A stretch of DNA of 64,000 nucleotides from Lactifluus volemus. Its lineage: Eukaryota > Basidiomycota > Agaricomycetes > Russulales > Russulaceae. Shown here one piece after another: positions 32,307 to 43,476 of this stretch; positions within the stretch are counted from its first letter, which is position 1, and each line of letters begins with the position of its first letter. Location: the NCBI GenBank assembly GCA_022376515.1, contig WTXI01000021.1:372001-436000 (forward strand). The letters run 5' to 3'. The translations under genes were made by a program, and so were the position numbers. The notes below the pieces were generated by a model. The model ran no database searches. It saw only the letters and a program-made list of their open reading frames with translations, and had not been told where the DNA came from.

Positions 32307-32975
32307 ATTGTATGTCAGTCAGCGACAAAAAGTCAAAGATGATGATGATGGTAAAACAGCGGGAACGAAAGATGAGTTATAAGCGGAACGACGTAGGGCC
32401 ATATTATATGATGTGGGGAAAGGATGAGCGGCGGTATGAGGGAAGGACACTTGAAGGGAACCAACCCGTCAGGGGAACAGATCAGATCTTGAGACCAAAT
32501 CTGACAGGAGCTGACCTCGAGGCGCGCGTGGGTCAATATGACACGGGCATGAACTGTACCGCAAACGGGTTCGTTGCTACTGCACCCTCCACGCCGTTGC
32601 TTGTCTGCGTGGTGTAGCGTTGCAACCCCGCGTGCGGCATTTAGGGCTCCAAGACGAAAATTCGGATAAATAGGGGTGTTTTCTTTGTCTTTTTTTTTTT
32701 TTCGTAATATGCCGCATAGGCGGTTTGAGGAATTGAAAAAGGGTGATGAGAACTTAATGCCGTTTCTACTACCTACTGAGTAGCGATCCCCCGAAAGTTT
32801 GGGGGTCTTGTGACCCCACCATCAATCCTGGCTCGTTTCTCGGTTCCCTCCTGCCTTTTTAAGCATTCCGTTCTCCGTCCGAACGACGGCCGGCGTCAGG
32901 GGCGGCCCGGGCGGCTAAATCACGCTGAACCCCAAACCCAAACAACTTCTGTACTGTGTAGGACCACCGGCGACT
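32307..32975. promoter_or_regulatory. Divergent promoter region: F-box gene / bL28m
   Basis: About 0.67 kb between oppositely directed genes. It contains a poly-T tract (32690-32701). No other signal recognised. Confidence 0.4.
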
Positions 32976-33464
32976 ATGCACCCCTCTTTGCCGTCCTTCG
33001 TGGCTGCGCTGAGCCAACCATTCAAGCGATCTCAACTTGGCTTGTTTCATGGAAAGATGAAACAATACGGAAACAACGTTCCTTTCTCGAAAAAAAAGAC
33101 ACGTCGAACATGGCTCCCTAACATTCAATCCAAACGTCTCTTCTCTGACGCGCTCGGCGAGATGGTGCGCGTGAAAGTCACCACACATGCTCTGAAGACT
33201 ATTCGCAAGGTCTGTAAAAAAAGAAATCTTTTCTTCAAATAAAGTCTTTTACACAAGTCACAGGTTGGTGGTCTCGACCAATATGTTCTCAACACAAAGT
33301 CGGACTTGCTTGGTTGGGAGGGTATGCGTCTACGTGTTGCGGTTAGAGAAGCGCAGGAGCGAAAGGTATTCTCCTCTCCATCTGGAGCGCACCCGCATGG
33401 TTCGTCCCTCATTCGTCCGATCTTGCTTTGTCGCGCTCTCATCTCCGCTTCAGCTCCCTTATAA
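32976..33464 (+). CDS. Mitochondrial large-subunit ribosomal protein bL28m
   Basis: Component of the mitochondrial 50S-like subunit, homologous to bacterial L28. Exons 32976-33209 and 33264-33464 (intron 54 nt, GTCTGT...CACAG), 144 residues. The short N-terminus (MHPSLPSFVAALSQPFKRS) can serve for import. The L28 core is LFHGKMKQYGNNVPFSKKKT followed by RRTWLPNIQSKRLFSDALGE, VRVKVTTHALKTIRKVGGLD and YVLNTKSDLLGWEGMRLR. The C-terminus after EAQERK is low in features; an alternative is that GTATTC at 33366 is a further donor leading to an exon near 33550-33600 (REDDIVQAWIKKRV), which I cannot settle. Family call is strong. Confidence 0.88.
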
Positions 33465-35463
33465 CTATAGTAGTCCATGTACTATTTTTTCAAGCCTTCT
33501 CCCCCCCCTTTTCGGCCTTCTCTCATATGTCGGTTGACATGCGCGAAGATGATATCGTGCAGGCATGGATTAAGAAACGTGTGCATGAGAAGCACGGATG
33601 GTGCCACAGCATCTCTTGTCAGCGCCGCCGCCGCGACCCCTGTCCTTTTTTAATTTCCATCAACTGGATCCCGTGGCCCATCCAGCGACTTCTTTCCAAC
33701 AACTTTGTCGTCCTATGGTTATTTTGACCAAGCCGCGTGCCCAGATTGGGTCCACCAATCGAAGCCAAAAAGAACTTTGCCGTTTTTTGCGCATTCAATA
33801 GGTGCCGTGATTCCCCACCTGCTACGAATCAAAAGAAAAAAAGTTTTTTCCCTGTCGCTCCGGTCTGACTGATATACAGTACTGTACCTCCATGGAGAGC
33901 CTGTGTAACTCGCAAAACGTATTCTTTCCTCCTCGGAGTTCGCTTCCACTTTGGGAAATATAGTACGTTGCCCTATCACGATCAGCGAGAATCACTTGCG
34001 GTATTGGTACCGAGCTTTCCCGCACATAACTTACGAGAACAAAGAAAACAAGCTTTTGAGCCAAACCACGACCGGTGGATGCCGTGCCAGCCACGTTATT
34101 TATCCATACTGTACGTACATTCGTACGTACGGGATGTCAAAAGCGTAGAGCGTTTGCATGAGATCCGTCCGAGAGAACTTCGAAGTCCTAGTCCAGAAGT
34201 GGTAAGCGCGAAGAGCGAACAGTGCGCTGTTTTTAAATGCAATTTCGCTGTCCCTTTTGTAAAGTTTAGCGAACGGAAATTCTACTTGTGGTGCGGGGAA
34301 AGCGGGGAAAAAGTCAGGACCATCATACGATGGGCGTCGGCTGTCATTCATTCAGGTGCGGACACATGCTGTAATTTCTGACCAATTCGTCCTCTCGTCC
34401 GAGCCAATACAGTAGACTACAAGTACAAGTTCTTCGCATTGTCTTCTCGTTACCATGCATGCGGTAAATGTACGTATATACTGCCAGTTGTAATATCGGA
34501 TGGGTGGGACAATATGTTCACTGGCATTTCTACCCCAGACAGAATCAGCTGGCCTAGACAAAGGTACCATTTTACGTTATGACATTCAATTAACAATCTC
34601 CGGCAATGTTAAGGAGCCCCTATAAATCTCTTGGCACATTTTCCTCCGTCGCTAGGGACTCCTAGGGAAGAGAGAGAAGAGGGAATCCGACCACCTCCGG
34701 GAATAGCCGCCGACCTCGTAATAATGGAGGACAAAGCGTGCCCGCCAATATAACGGCAACTCCAGTACCTTTATCATACCCCCCCTGCTCAAAAGCCAAG
34801 GTACATTCATGTGACAATGGCCCCTGAAATCGGACCTCATGTTTGTTCGTCGATACTCCGGTAGTGTCCGAAAGAGACGGACGAGTGTTGGTTCTTCTAC
34901 GATTTGGGCAAAAAGTCGATGGTTCAATTACCACAGTGAGTCCTATCGTTTTACGTGAACCCGTAAACCAACTTGCGACCAACCCCCCACTACTTGAATC
35001 GGATTTGGAGGATGTTATCTTCACAATTACCATGCGCTTGGCACTGGCACCCCCCTCTCATGTGACCGCCGATAGGAACAAATTCTGCCCTCACCAGGAC
35101 ATGAGGCTGTCGTTGGCAACAACATTTCATTTCGCACAATTGCCCAATCTGGCTTGTATCCTCACCTCCGTGGCGAACGCGTACGTACGTACGAGACCGC
35201 ACGATGTCGCTACTCCCTCCACTATCTAAGCCCCGTCGAAACTTTCGAATCGCACATATTTCTAGAATGGGACCGAGGAGGACAACCGGAGCAGTGGGAT
35301 TGAGATGCCATCCTCTTGTGATAAAAAGGTACGGTTTTCACTTGAGGCCACAAAAATCCGGAATCCACGTAATTCTCAATTGAGAAATATACATAGACGT
35401 GTCAATACAGGGAAAGTCAAACGGGAGTAGCAACTCATATATGTGATGAGATGTTGTAGATAA
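33465..35463. other. 2 kb without a recognised gene
   Basis: Short ORFs only (34843-35229 plus, 128 codons, unknown). A possible last exon of bL28m lies at 33550-33600. gtacgtac words at 34108-34130 and 35180. No transposon ends recognised before the MITE. Confidence 0.4.
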
Positions 35464-35465
35464 TA

Positions 35466-36024
35466 GGGACGCTCAAAGTTGAGCTACAACTTCTGTAGTT
35501 TTGTAGTTGTAGCTCATTGTAACGGCTTAGGTGATATTTGTCACATTCCATAACAGACCCGTCACATCATTGAGGACTGTGAGGCTGGGCCGGCCGTTTG
35601 TCACGCTTGACCTGATGGCGGAATAGGGCATGTGCGAGAGTTCAAGTTCACGTGACGTGTGCGCAGACTGAGGCAATAACAGTGTTTAAGATAAGCTATG
35701 AAGAAAAATAATTTTGAGCTTGTATGGTGTAATGGTAAACCTAACATTTACTTTTATTTTTGTGTGCACTGGTCGGGAGTTCGAATCCCGCATTGTGCAA
35801 TTGCCAGAAGATAGCCTGTGAGTTGATTATGTGATCAACTGTGAGTAAATGTTTACCAGAACTAATTAATTAACTAAATAGTTTTTTAAGGGGCGGGGCA
35901 GGGTTGGGCCAGGGCCAGCACAGGTTGGCAGCCGATGAGAAATGATGACTAATGTCACTCAAGTTGTCACGACAGGAGCTACAACTACAAACTACAAAAG
36001 TTGTAGCTCAACTTTGAGCGTCCC
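35466..36024. mobile_element. 559-bp MITE with 50-bp terminal inverted repeats
   Basis: Left end gggacgctcaaagttgagct and right end agctcaactttgagcgtccc are inverted copies. The inverted repeat extends over about 50 bp (35466-35515 and 35975-36024) with roughly two differences. It is flanked by TA on both sides (35464-35465, 36025-36026), suggesting Tc1/mariner mobilisation; equally, aat/aat flanks an element starting one base earlier. No transposase is encoded. Confidence 0.75.
35718..35798 (+). ncRNA. tRNA-like sequence (pol III A and B boxes) inside the MITE
   Basis: tggtgtaatgg (35725-35735) resembles an A box, and cgggagttcgaatcccg (35774-35790) forms a perfect T-arm with a consensus B box. 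However, the 5' strand GCTTGTA does not pair with the 3' CATTGTG, and the middle is long and T-rich with no anticodon arm. It is a tRNA relic or SINE head, not a working tRNA. Confidence 0.55.
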
Positions 36025-36026
36025 TA

Positions 36027-37555
36027 ATACCTTGGAACAAAGAGTGCAGTACATGAGTCACTCAGCGCCCATCCGACTAGACAAGTTGCCAGACATACAA
36101 TACGGGCAAGGTCCGAACGGACCGGGGGCCTGAGTGATAAAAAAGTCCTGTCGTAGCTGTCGAGCTATTCATGGGTGCATACTTGTACCGTAATACAAGA
36201 TTTGCCGATCTACGCTTCAGTGCGAGCTTACAAAACTTGAACGTTTGAACATAAGCGGGCGGGAACAAAATCTGATCGAAGAACTGATGCTTCAAGCTTC
36301 AAGCTTCAAGCAACGGCCCCGTCTGATGCGACTTGCGACAAGTACCGCCGGTCTATGATGCGGCCGGGTCACTACTATACACACTTGTATCCCCGTATCC
36401 CCGTCCTGATCGCGCCCACTGCCAACAGCTCCATCACCGCCATCGATGCTCGGACTCCGGTTGACGAGTAGCGACTTGTAACTTGAAGGGGAATGTATCA
36501 AAGCAAGATCATTCCGTCTCAACCTCAGAGGATTCCGGCGCTTCGTTCTCCGCCCATATCTGGTTCGACACTTCTTTCCGTCGAGTTGAGTGGGCGCTCT
36601 TTCAAGTAGATGATCACACGAGTCTGACTTGTTCCAGTTTCATGTTTACCCACAGGCTCGGGCTATCTCCGAGTTTAAACCGGGGCCCAAACTCTCGATA
36701 TTTACCTGCCACGCCAGAGAATTACACGATCAAGGAGGGGGAGATCAGTAATCTGTGTTGAACCTCGTGCAAGGACCATTGACCGTGGCCGGCAACACAT
36801 CTACGATCGACGACGAATGTCGCAACTTCCTTGCAATGCAGAAAGACCTCCCGGAATCGTATGACATTGCCTAAGGTTACTACCTGTTGTTGTAAATAAG
36901 CGTGTGTTACCGCTGAAGCTACAAATTGCCACGCAGGATGGGTTCGATGGGTGGGTTCCAAGTGCAGGCACCACTTCAGCTCACCTCTGATCCTCCTCAA
37001 CTTGTCAGTCGCTGGGGGTTTTCTCGGAGAAACCTATTTACGAGTATGCTTGCCTTTTCTTCGTCCAAATGGCATTCAATTGAAACCCAAGTTAGGGAAA
37101 GTCTTGGAATAATGAACGATTTGGCACGGACAGGCCGTCATTCCTGGCCTGACCATTCCCAACCGGATGATCCCTCGTCTGATAATTCCTCATCGTGCTC
37201 TAGCAAGACGACGTACGATTCGTTTTGGTAGGGCTCAACACTCCTTCCTGTCTTAGAAGGCCATAATCTACTCGGAGGGACGCCTCTCAGAGACCTGAGA
37301 ACTAGTGAGGGTTGTCGACTATCATTCGATGCATGAGCATGGCCCGAGGAAATAGGAGATGTGGACGAACGAACGAAAGCCGACGTAACAAGCAAGCAGA
37401 CCACGCCATGGCGTCATGGCAGAACGTATCAAACATTTCGTATGACTGTGAACATGTACTCGTAAAACAATTGGCATGGATAACGACGAAATATGTAGTA
37501 GAAAACACGGAAAGCGAAGTCAGTAATAACGAAAAGCAGTACCGATTGACTTGCG
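36027..37555. other. 1.5 kb without a recognised gene
   Basis: Contains a small tandem repeat (cttcaag x3, about 36290-36311) and ORFs without known families (36926-37231 plus). The right end is the 3' flank of an F-box gene. Confidence 0.4.
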
Positions 37556-39089
37556 CTAATCGCAATCATTATCATAGGGTACCATGTGAACTGCGACAGG
37601 GTGACCCGAACGCTGACGTGTGACAATGAGAACCATTATGGAATTCTTGTCGAATTTGTCTCGGCAATACGATTCGCAAAGGTAGATATTTTGCAGTTCA
37701 GGCAACACCACGGGGACACTCTCCCGGGTGTGTCCTCGCAGCAAATATACGACTAACGGCAGTATGACGCCAGACAAATGCAGGGTCCGAACAGCAGTGA
37801 ATGTGCGGAAAAGTACCAGCCACCAAGGATTGTCTATCAGGTCTTCGTCTGAATAACCCAACTCCTCAAAGGATGGGTCGCTTCGGATGTCGAGCTCTGT
37901 AACGTTCGAAAGTAGAGATAAGGACTGGGTAGAAAACTGTGCCATAGACGAGACTTGTCGATCTGGCGCATCCTCTAAGAATCCCAGCCTCACCGTTTTA
38001 GGAGGAGTCAGATCTGTCCCCTCTGACTGATAAAGTTCAATGTCGACGGACTCGGAGTCGATATAAAGGCTAAATCTCACTTTCGCACGATCGAATGGCC
38101 CGAGCGTGACAAAGTGAGATACGACTTGTCGGATATCGGCGTGATTCCCAAATAACTTGATCGTGATAATTTTGAGCTGGGGAGCATCAATCCGAGCCAG
38201 GAGGTTCTCCAAATATTCGTTGACACCACGAAATCGTAACTCTGTGAGCGCGGGGAGGAGAGCACGGGTGAGCGGGGGCGGACCTCGGACTTGGATTGTT
38301 TCGGATTCTTCATCGAAATCGATGCGAAGGAGTGCGAGCCTGGTCAGGGCGGAGAGGCCTTTGACCATTGCCTCGGGCGAAATGTAACCAATATCGGATA
38401 TACCTAGAAGCTGGAGCTCAGAAAGGTCGTTGCAAGACAAAAGAAATCGAGGCAAGGTCGGAAATGGAAGGCCAGCCAAACTGAGTGATCGTAGATGTGG
38501 TGCGGATCCGCCTAAGATCGTATCTGGAACCACAGACACATCGTCAAAGTTGCTCCAAAGTTGAAGACTTGTCAGCGAAGGGAACGGCTTCTGCATCACT
38601 GAGGCCAATTTAGAATTCGAGTATGCTCCATGGAGAAGGACTTGGAATCCGCATATGCGGTCACAGTGCTCGAATGCAGCCATCATTTTATCCCCAACAC
38701 CGTGACAGTTGATTTCGATAGGAAAGGGCGGCCAGGCATCCAACATCTCCCTCGCGGAAGTATAAGTGTTACAGTAAAGGCGTAGGTTGAGGCGGACCGG
38801 GGATGAAAATACGATGTAGCGCCATCTTTGACATACGTGCACCAGATTATGCCACATCTTTGGCCACAGCCCCGGCCACACATCTCGCTTGTTCACGACA
38901 GCGACTCGGCAGAAGTCGAAGATGTTTAGGAGGATTTCATCTGGGAGAGCTCCGATCGTCACAAGTGGGGAATTCGCCGCTAGAACACAGAGGTAAGTGA
39001 TCATTGTGGGCATAAGAAAAAGACATACAACTTCTTCCAGCAGTAGCGTTCGATACGCCTTCCCTGATTAGGGGTCTTAGAAAGACCAT
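37556..39089 (-). CDS. F-box protein of the tandem array (member 6)
   Basis: Exons 39029-39089 and 37556-38979 on the minus strand (intron 49 nt, GTATGT...TTCTAG), 494 residues. Exon 1 encodes MVFLRPLIREGVSNATAGR, the family N-terminal signature. Exon 2 starts SANSPLVTIGALPDEILLNI (F-box), then MWHNLVHVCQRWRYIVFSSP, LDAWPPFPIEI, FLLSCNDLSELQLLGISDIG, and ends VTRQRSGHPVAVHMVPYDND. Intact by reading. The 13-base shared motif lies about 170 bases upstream. Probable SCF ubiquitin-ligase adaptor. Confidence 0.88.
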
Positions 39090-39254
39090 CTAGTGTGATC
39101 TGAGGGACCAGATCTAGAGGTTCTGAAAATTTCTCAGTGTTACTTTCAAGTTCTGTGAGGATTTTCGACGTACGCTCCCACTCCGGGTTGCTCGTCTTGT
39201 CCAAAGTCGTCAGTCACACTCCTGTCACACTGCTGAGGGTTTCATTATTAATTA

Positions 39255-39267
39255 TTTCATTCTCCGC
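39255..39267 (-). promoter_or_regulatory. Shared upstream motif (GCGGAGAATGAAA on minus strand)
   Basis: Perfect 13-base match in sense orientation, 166 bases upstream of the F-box ATG at 39089. See 18811-18823. Confidence 0.5.
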
Positions 39268-40353
39268 TAGCTTTGTGACAGTGCCGAGGCGCCCTTGGCT
39301 GTGGGTTGTGGTCTACCTTCGCTCTCTATACTTCCATCAATCTGAAGCAATGTTGCAATGTTGTTCCTCTTGCACCAGCGGATGTCGAAGGACTGACGTA
39401 AGTTGACCCCCACTTGACAGTTTTACTATGCTCTAATCTCACCCCTTGTTCCCGGACAGCAAACGGTTTGGGACAGCCCTTGCAACTCCGGATGGACAAA
39501 AGGGGTTGGAGCTGCTTTGATGCTTGCTTAAAAAGTCGTCTGTAGGGGTGGTCTACGTGGATGGTGTCGTGACGGAGGATATCATCCTTGGGACCCATGA
39601 AAATGGGACACAGCGTCTTAGGCACTGAGGGCGATAACCTTTACGCGCTAGCAACTTGTGGCAAAGCTCTGATCACGACGACTAGGGAGGATGGTACTAG
39701 TACGGTATATCCGACAAACGTATCCCATCATGATCTTTACTTTACTTTGTCGTTATGTCCGGGGAGCCCATGAAAATGTGCGAACCAGCGTTGTAAAGTG
39801 CCACTCCCCGCTGCTGTCTCCAGCCCTCGAAAGCTCGACCAGCCACAGACAACGATGCCACAGGTCCAAAACGTAGCACAGGTCTCCCGCTATGCCTTAG
39901 CTTTGGCGCAGTCACGGTAGGCGGCCACAAAATGCAAACGTCGTGGATATTGCGGGCAATTGAACCATTGGTGGTCCCGCGTGCCAACGGCCCAGAGACA
40001 TCGGGATGGGCCATTACTCCTGACCTCGAGTCGGACAGTGGCTGGTATATAAGCCACAGAATTTCCCCGTACCTTAATGAGATGCAGACCGTGACAACAC
40101 TTAAGTAGGCAGAACATAATGACCAGGATGTGGACTTTTTTGGGGATAGGCTCTGACACCCGCATCGCCTCTCATTATTTACTGTACAGACACACTACAG
40201 TTGCTAAATCATGATGTGCCTCAGGCTTGGGTAAAGCTATCGAACGTCTCCCGGCGAGGGCTAACCCGAAACTCGAAAAAAAAGTAGCAGATTTCGAAGG
40301 CATGAAATAAGTTGAGCGTAAGGTAAATATTGCATATATCACGGAAGCTCCAA
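39268..40353. other. Spacer in the F-box array
   Basis: A 99-codon minus ORF (39326-39625; has CKGCPKPFAV) and others lack recognised domains. No repeat found. The right end is the 3' flank of the next F-box gene. Confidence 0.4.
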
Positions 40354-41935
40354 TCAACTTACGCTATTCGCTACATAGTATTCTGGTTGATGAACCGTGA
40401 CAGGACGACCAGAATGCTGACGTGCAGTGACGAATCGCTCTATGGCTTGCTCTACGGGTACGTCTCGAAAATCGCAGTAGAACTTGGGAGCGTAAAGATT
40501 GTGAAGTTTAGGTAAGACCGCGCCGACACTTTCCCCAGCGTGCCCTCGCAGTGCGGATACCATGAATAGCTGTACCTTGCCATACAAATGCAGGGTCCGA
40601 ACAGCAGTAAATGGGCGGACAAGTACCAGCCACTCAGTATTATCCATCAGGCGCTCGAATCCTGAGTCTCCAAAGGCCAAGAAGGATTTGTCACTTCCAA
40701 TGTTGAGCCTTGTAACGCTGGAAAGTAGAGATGAAAACTGGGTACATATCTGGGCCATAAACGAGACTTGTCGAGTTGGCGCCGCTTCTATGATTTCCAG
40801 TTTGAACGGTTTCAAGTTGAGAGAATCTCTCTGAGGCCGCTCCTCGACCCAAAGTCGGATGTTGACACCATAAGGCATAAATGCCAAGTCTACACGACGG
40901 AAGGGCCCGAACGTCTGTGAGTGAGAGACGACTTGTCCGAGTCGGATGTCAATGGGGCGCTGTTTGAACACCATCGCGAGATCTTTGAGCTGAGGTGCAT
41001 CAATTCGAGCCAGGAGGTCCTCCAGATACCCGCTGACACCACGAAACTTGAACTCGGTAAGAGCGGGGAGGATGGCGCGTGTGAGCGAGGTCGGAGGCGG
41101 ATGTCCGAGTCGGATCGCTCCGGTTTTTTCGAACTCGATGCAAAGGTATGTGAGCCTGGGCAGGGTAGAAAGGGCTATGGCCATTGACTCGGGTGGAATA
41201 TAACCAATATCGGGTATATCTCGAAGCTTGAGCTCGGAAAGGTCGTTGCAAGACGAAAGAAGTTGAGGTAACGTCGGAAATGGGACACCTGATAGAGCGA
41301 GTAATTGTAGGCGTGGGGCAAATCCACCAAGGAAAGTAGTAGGAAGAACTGGCAAATTTTCATTCCAGTGAGTCGACAGTTGAAAACTTGTCAGTGCGGG
41401 GAATGGCTTCTGCAACGCTGTGGCCAATGTCGCGCATTCTGAGTATGGCGGATGGAAGTAGAGAATGATTTCACAAATGCGGTCATTGTGCTCGAATGCG
41501 GCTATGATGTTATCCCCAAGATTGGATGACAATATTTCGATGGGAAACGGGGGCCAGACATCCAACTCCTCCCTCAGAGAAGTCACGGTATCATCTGTGC
41601 AGTAAATACGTAGACCAAGACGGAGTGGGGATGAAAACACCACGTATCGCCATCTTTGGCATACGTGCACCAAATTATGCCATATCTTTGACCACACTGG
41701 TACCCTCAGCCACACCGCGACATGTGCTTCGTTCACGGCAGCAACTCTGCAGAAGTCGAAAATTTTTAGGAGGATTTCATCGGGGAGCACTCCAATTGTC
41801 ACACATGGGGAATTCTCGCCTAGAACTTGTAGGTAAATGACCGCTGTGGGCGTAAGGAAAAGACCTACCGTGACGATTCCTTCCGGTAGTGTCTGATACG
41901 CCTTCCCGTAGTTTTACAGGTCCTGGAAAGGCCAT
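40354..41935 (-). CDS. F-box protein of the tandem array (member 7)
   Basis: Exons 41869-41935 and 40354-41819 (intron 49 nt, GTAGGT...TTCTAG), 510 residues. N-terminus MAFPGPVKLREGVSDTTGRN; exon 2 starts GENSPCVTIGVLPDEILLKI, followed by IWHNLVHVCQRWRYVVFSSP, LDVWPPFPIEI, LLSSCNDLSELKLRDIPDIG and the tail FVTARQHSGRPVTVHQPEYY. A GT ten bases... nearer the Asn codon (GTCACG) could also be the donor in the same phase, adding or removing two residues. The gene is intact. Upstream lacks the 13-base motif found before some relatives. Confidence 0.88.
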
Positions 41936-42693
41936 CTACTGTGATCGGAGGAACACCAGAGGTTCTAAATGGTGAGAGATTGCCTTAGTAGTGAGCTAGT
42001 GAAATCCAGTCTTGGGTTAAAAAGTACAAGGTATTCGTCGCACGTGTCACGCCCCCATTTGGCTGAGGCGCGGCTCGGAGCTTAGCGTAGCGCTTAGCGC
42101 TTAGCATTAGGAAAACCAAAGTTTTTCCTAAATATACAATATCTTTTGTTGTCCAGTAGTTGTACTAGTACCTGCTGTGACTTACAATGCAGAAATTATC
42201 TCTCACACAGGGTCTGATAGTAGTGACTTACTGGACCTACTATCCCTACCCCCGCCAACCCTTCTGACAAGTCACGCTAGGTCACACGCCAAATTTCAGA
42301 CTCCGTTTGGCGTGCTCAGGCCACAATGAGCGCTAAAGCGTGATTTCCGCGTTGCCATTTTTGTAACGTTGTAAACTCCGACACAGGCAGGTGTGACAAA
42401 CATGCTATTTTTTATTTCACTACACACCACGATTTCTATCAAAAAAATAAATGCATAGAATATATTCAGATATGGTACTAGATACTGTGGGCTAAATTTT
42501 GTGGTGGTTGAGTGAGAATTGAGCGAGAAAAACGGAGTTATCAGAAGGGGGGGGGTTTGGCAGGACGGGGCACAAACAAGTATGGGCAAGACTCGGAAAA
42601 AGTGGCGGGATGAAACAGCCGCCGTAAAATAAAGATGGTATATGTGGTAGACAGCACCTCAGAAGAGCACCTAAGAGCACCAATTGACTTGTG
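41936..42693. other. Spacer with a short simple repeat
   Basis: ttagcgtagcgcttagcgctt near 42078-42105 is a small internal repeat. No gene recognised. Confidence 0.4.
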
Positions 42694-43088
42694 CTAAGCG
42701 TCATCACTATGATATGGCGAGTAGTATACTGTGACAGGGTGGTTGGAATGCTGACGTGCAGCGATGAATTGCTCTATGGCCTGTCGTTCCTCGAGTTCGT
42801 CCAGCCAATACCTTTGATGAAGGTAAAGACTCTGAAGTCCAGGCAACAACTCGGTGACACCTTCCACCCCGTATCTTCGCAGCGAAGATACGACGAAAGG
42901 CTGTATCTTGCCAGACAAACGCAGAGTCCGAACTGTAGCGAATGGCTCGAAAAGTTCCGACCATTCAGAATGGTCCATCAGGCCCTCCAAATCGTCCAAC
43001 TCCTCAAAAGATGTGTCGCTTCTGATGATGAGCTCTGTAACGCTTGAAAGTATAGATGATAAGTGGGTGCATATCTCTGCCATAGACG

Positions 43089-43094
<6 letters not shown>
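42694..43094 (-). pseudogene. 3' part of F-box gene split by LINE (member 8, C-terminal)
   Basis: Codes MAEICTHLSSILSSVTEL to FIAARQHSNHPVTVYYSPYH and the stop, i.e. the last 128 residues plus the target-duplicated bases. The other part is at 50971-52104. Counting the duplicated 17 bases once, the two parts plus first exon total 1464 nt (487 residues) in one frame, so the gene was intact before the insertion. This part has no start or promoter of its own. Confidence 0.88.
43078..43094. repeat. LINE target-site duplication, left copy
   Basis: tgccatagacgagactt, repeated perfectly at 50971-50987. It is followed directly by the LINE poly(A) (plus-strand T run; 27 T including the two of the duplication, 43093-43119). 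Confidence 0.9.
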
Positions 43095-43119
<25 letters not shown>

Positions 43120-43476
43120 GTGAAGCGATGTATTAGGTAGTTGAAGATAGTAACTAAGTTACCTAACAGCACTACACTAATGCGCTGGAGCGGGCCGTGC
43201 GGCCCGAAACCCGAAGGAGGACAAAAATGCGTTTATGCACACCCCTGGTATGGGGTAGTGTGGGACTCATTGGCGGTGTGACCGTTGGTACTACCCACTA
43301 AAAACCTCTTTTCGTGTTGTCTAGGCAGGACTGGGTCCTGGATGCTTTGGAGGGGGGGGCATCATCCCGGGAGTGTTTGTTTCAGTTTGTCGCAGTTTGG
43401 TTATGGCGAAACGCGGCGCTCAAGTCTTATCTTTGGTCTGTTTGGTTTGCTCCTAGCTGGGTTTCGTTCTACGAGA

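Noticed and set aside
35718..35798. Functional tRNA gene
   Set aside because: A and B boxes are good, but the acceptor strands do not pair and no anticodon arm forms; kept as a tRNA-like relic.
42078..42110. Possible telomere- or satellite-like repeat (ttagcgcttagc)
   Set aside because: Only two or three imperfect units; too short to be more than a local simple repeat.
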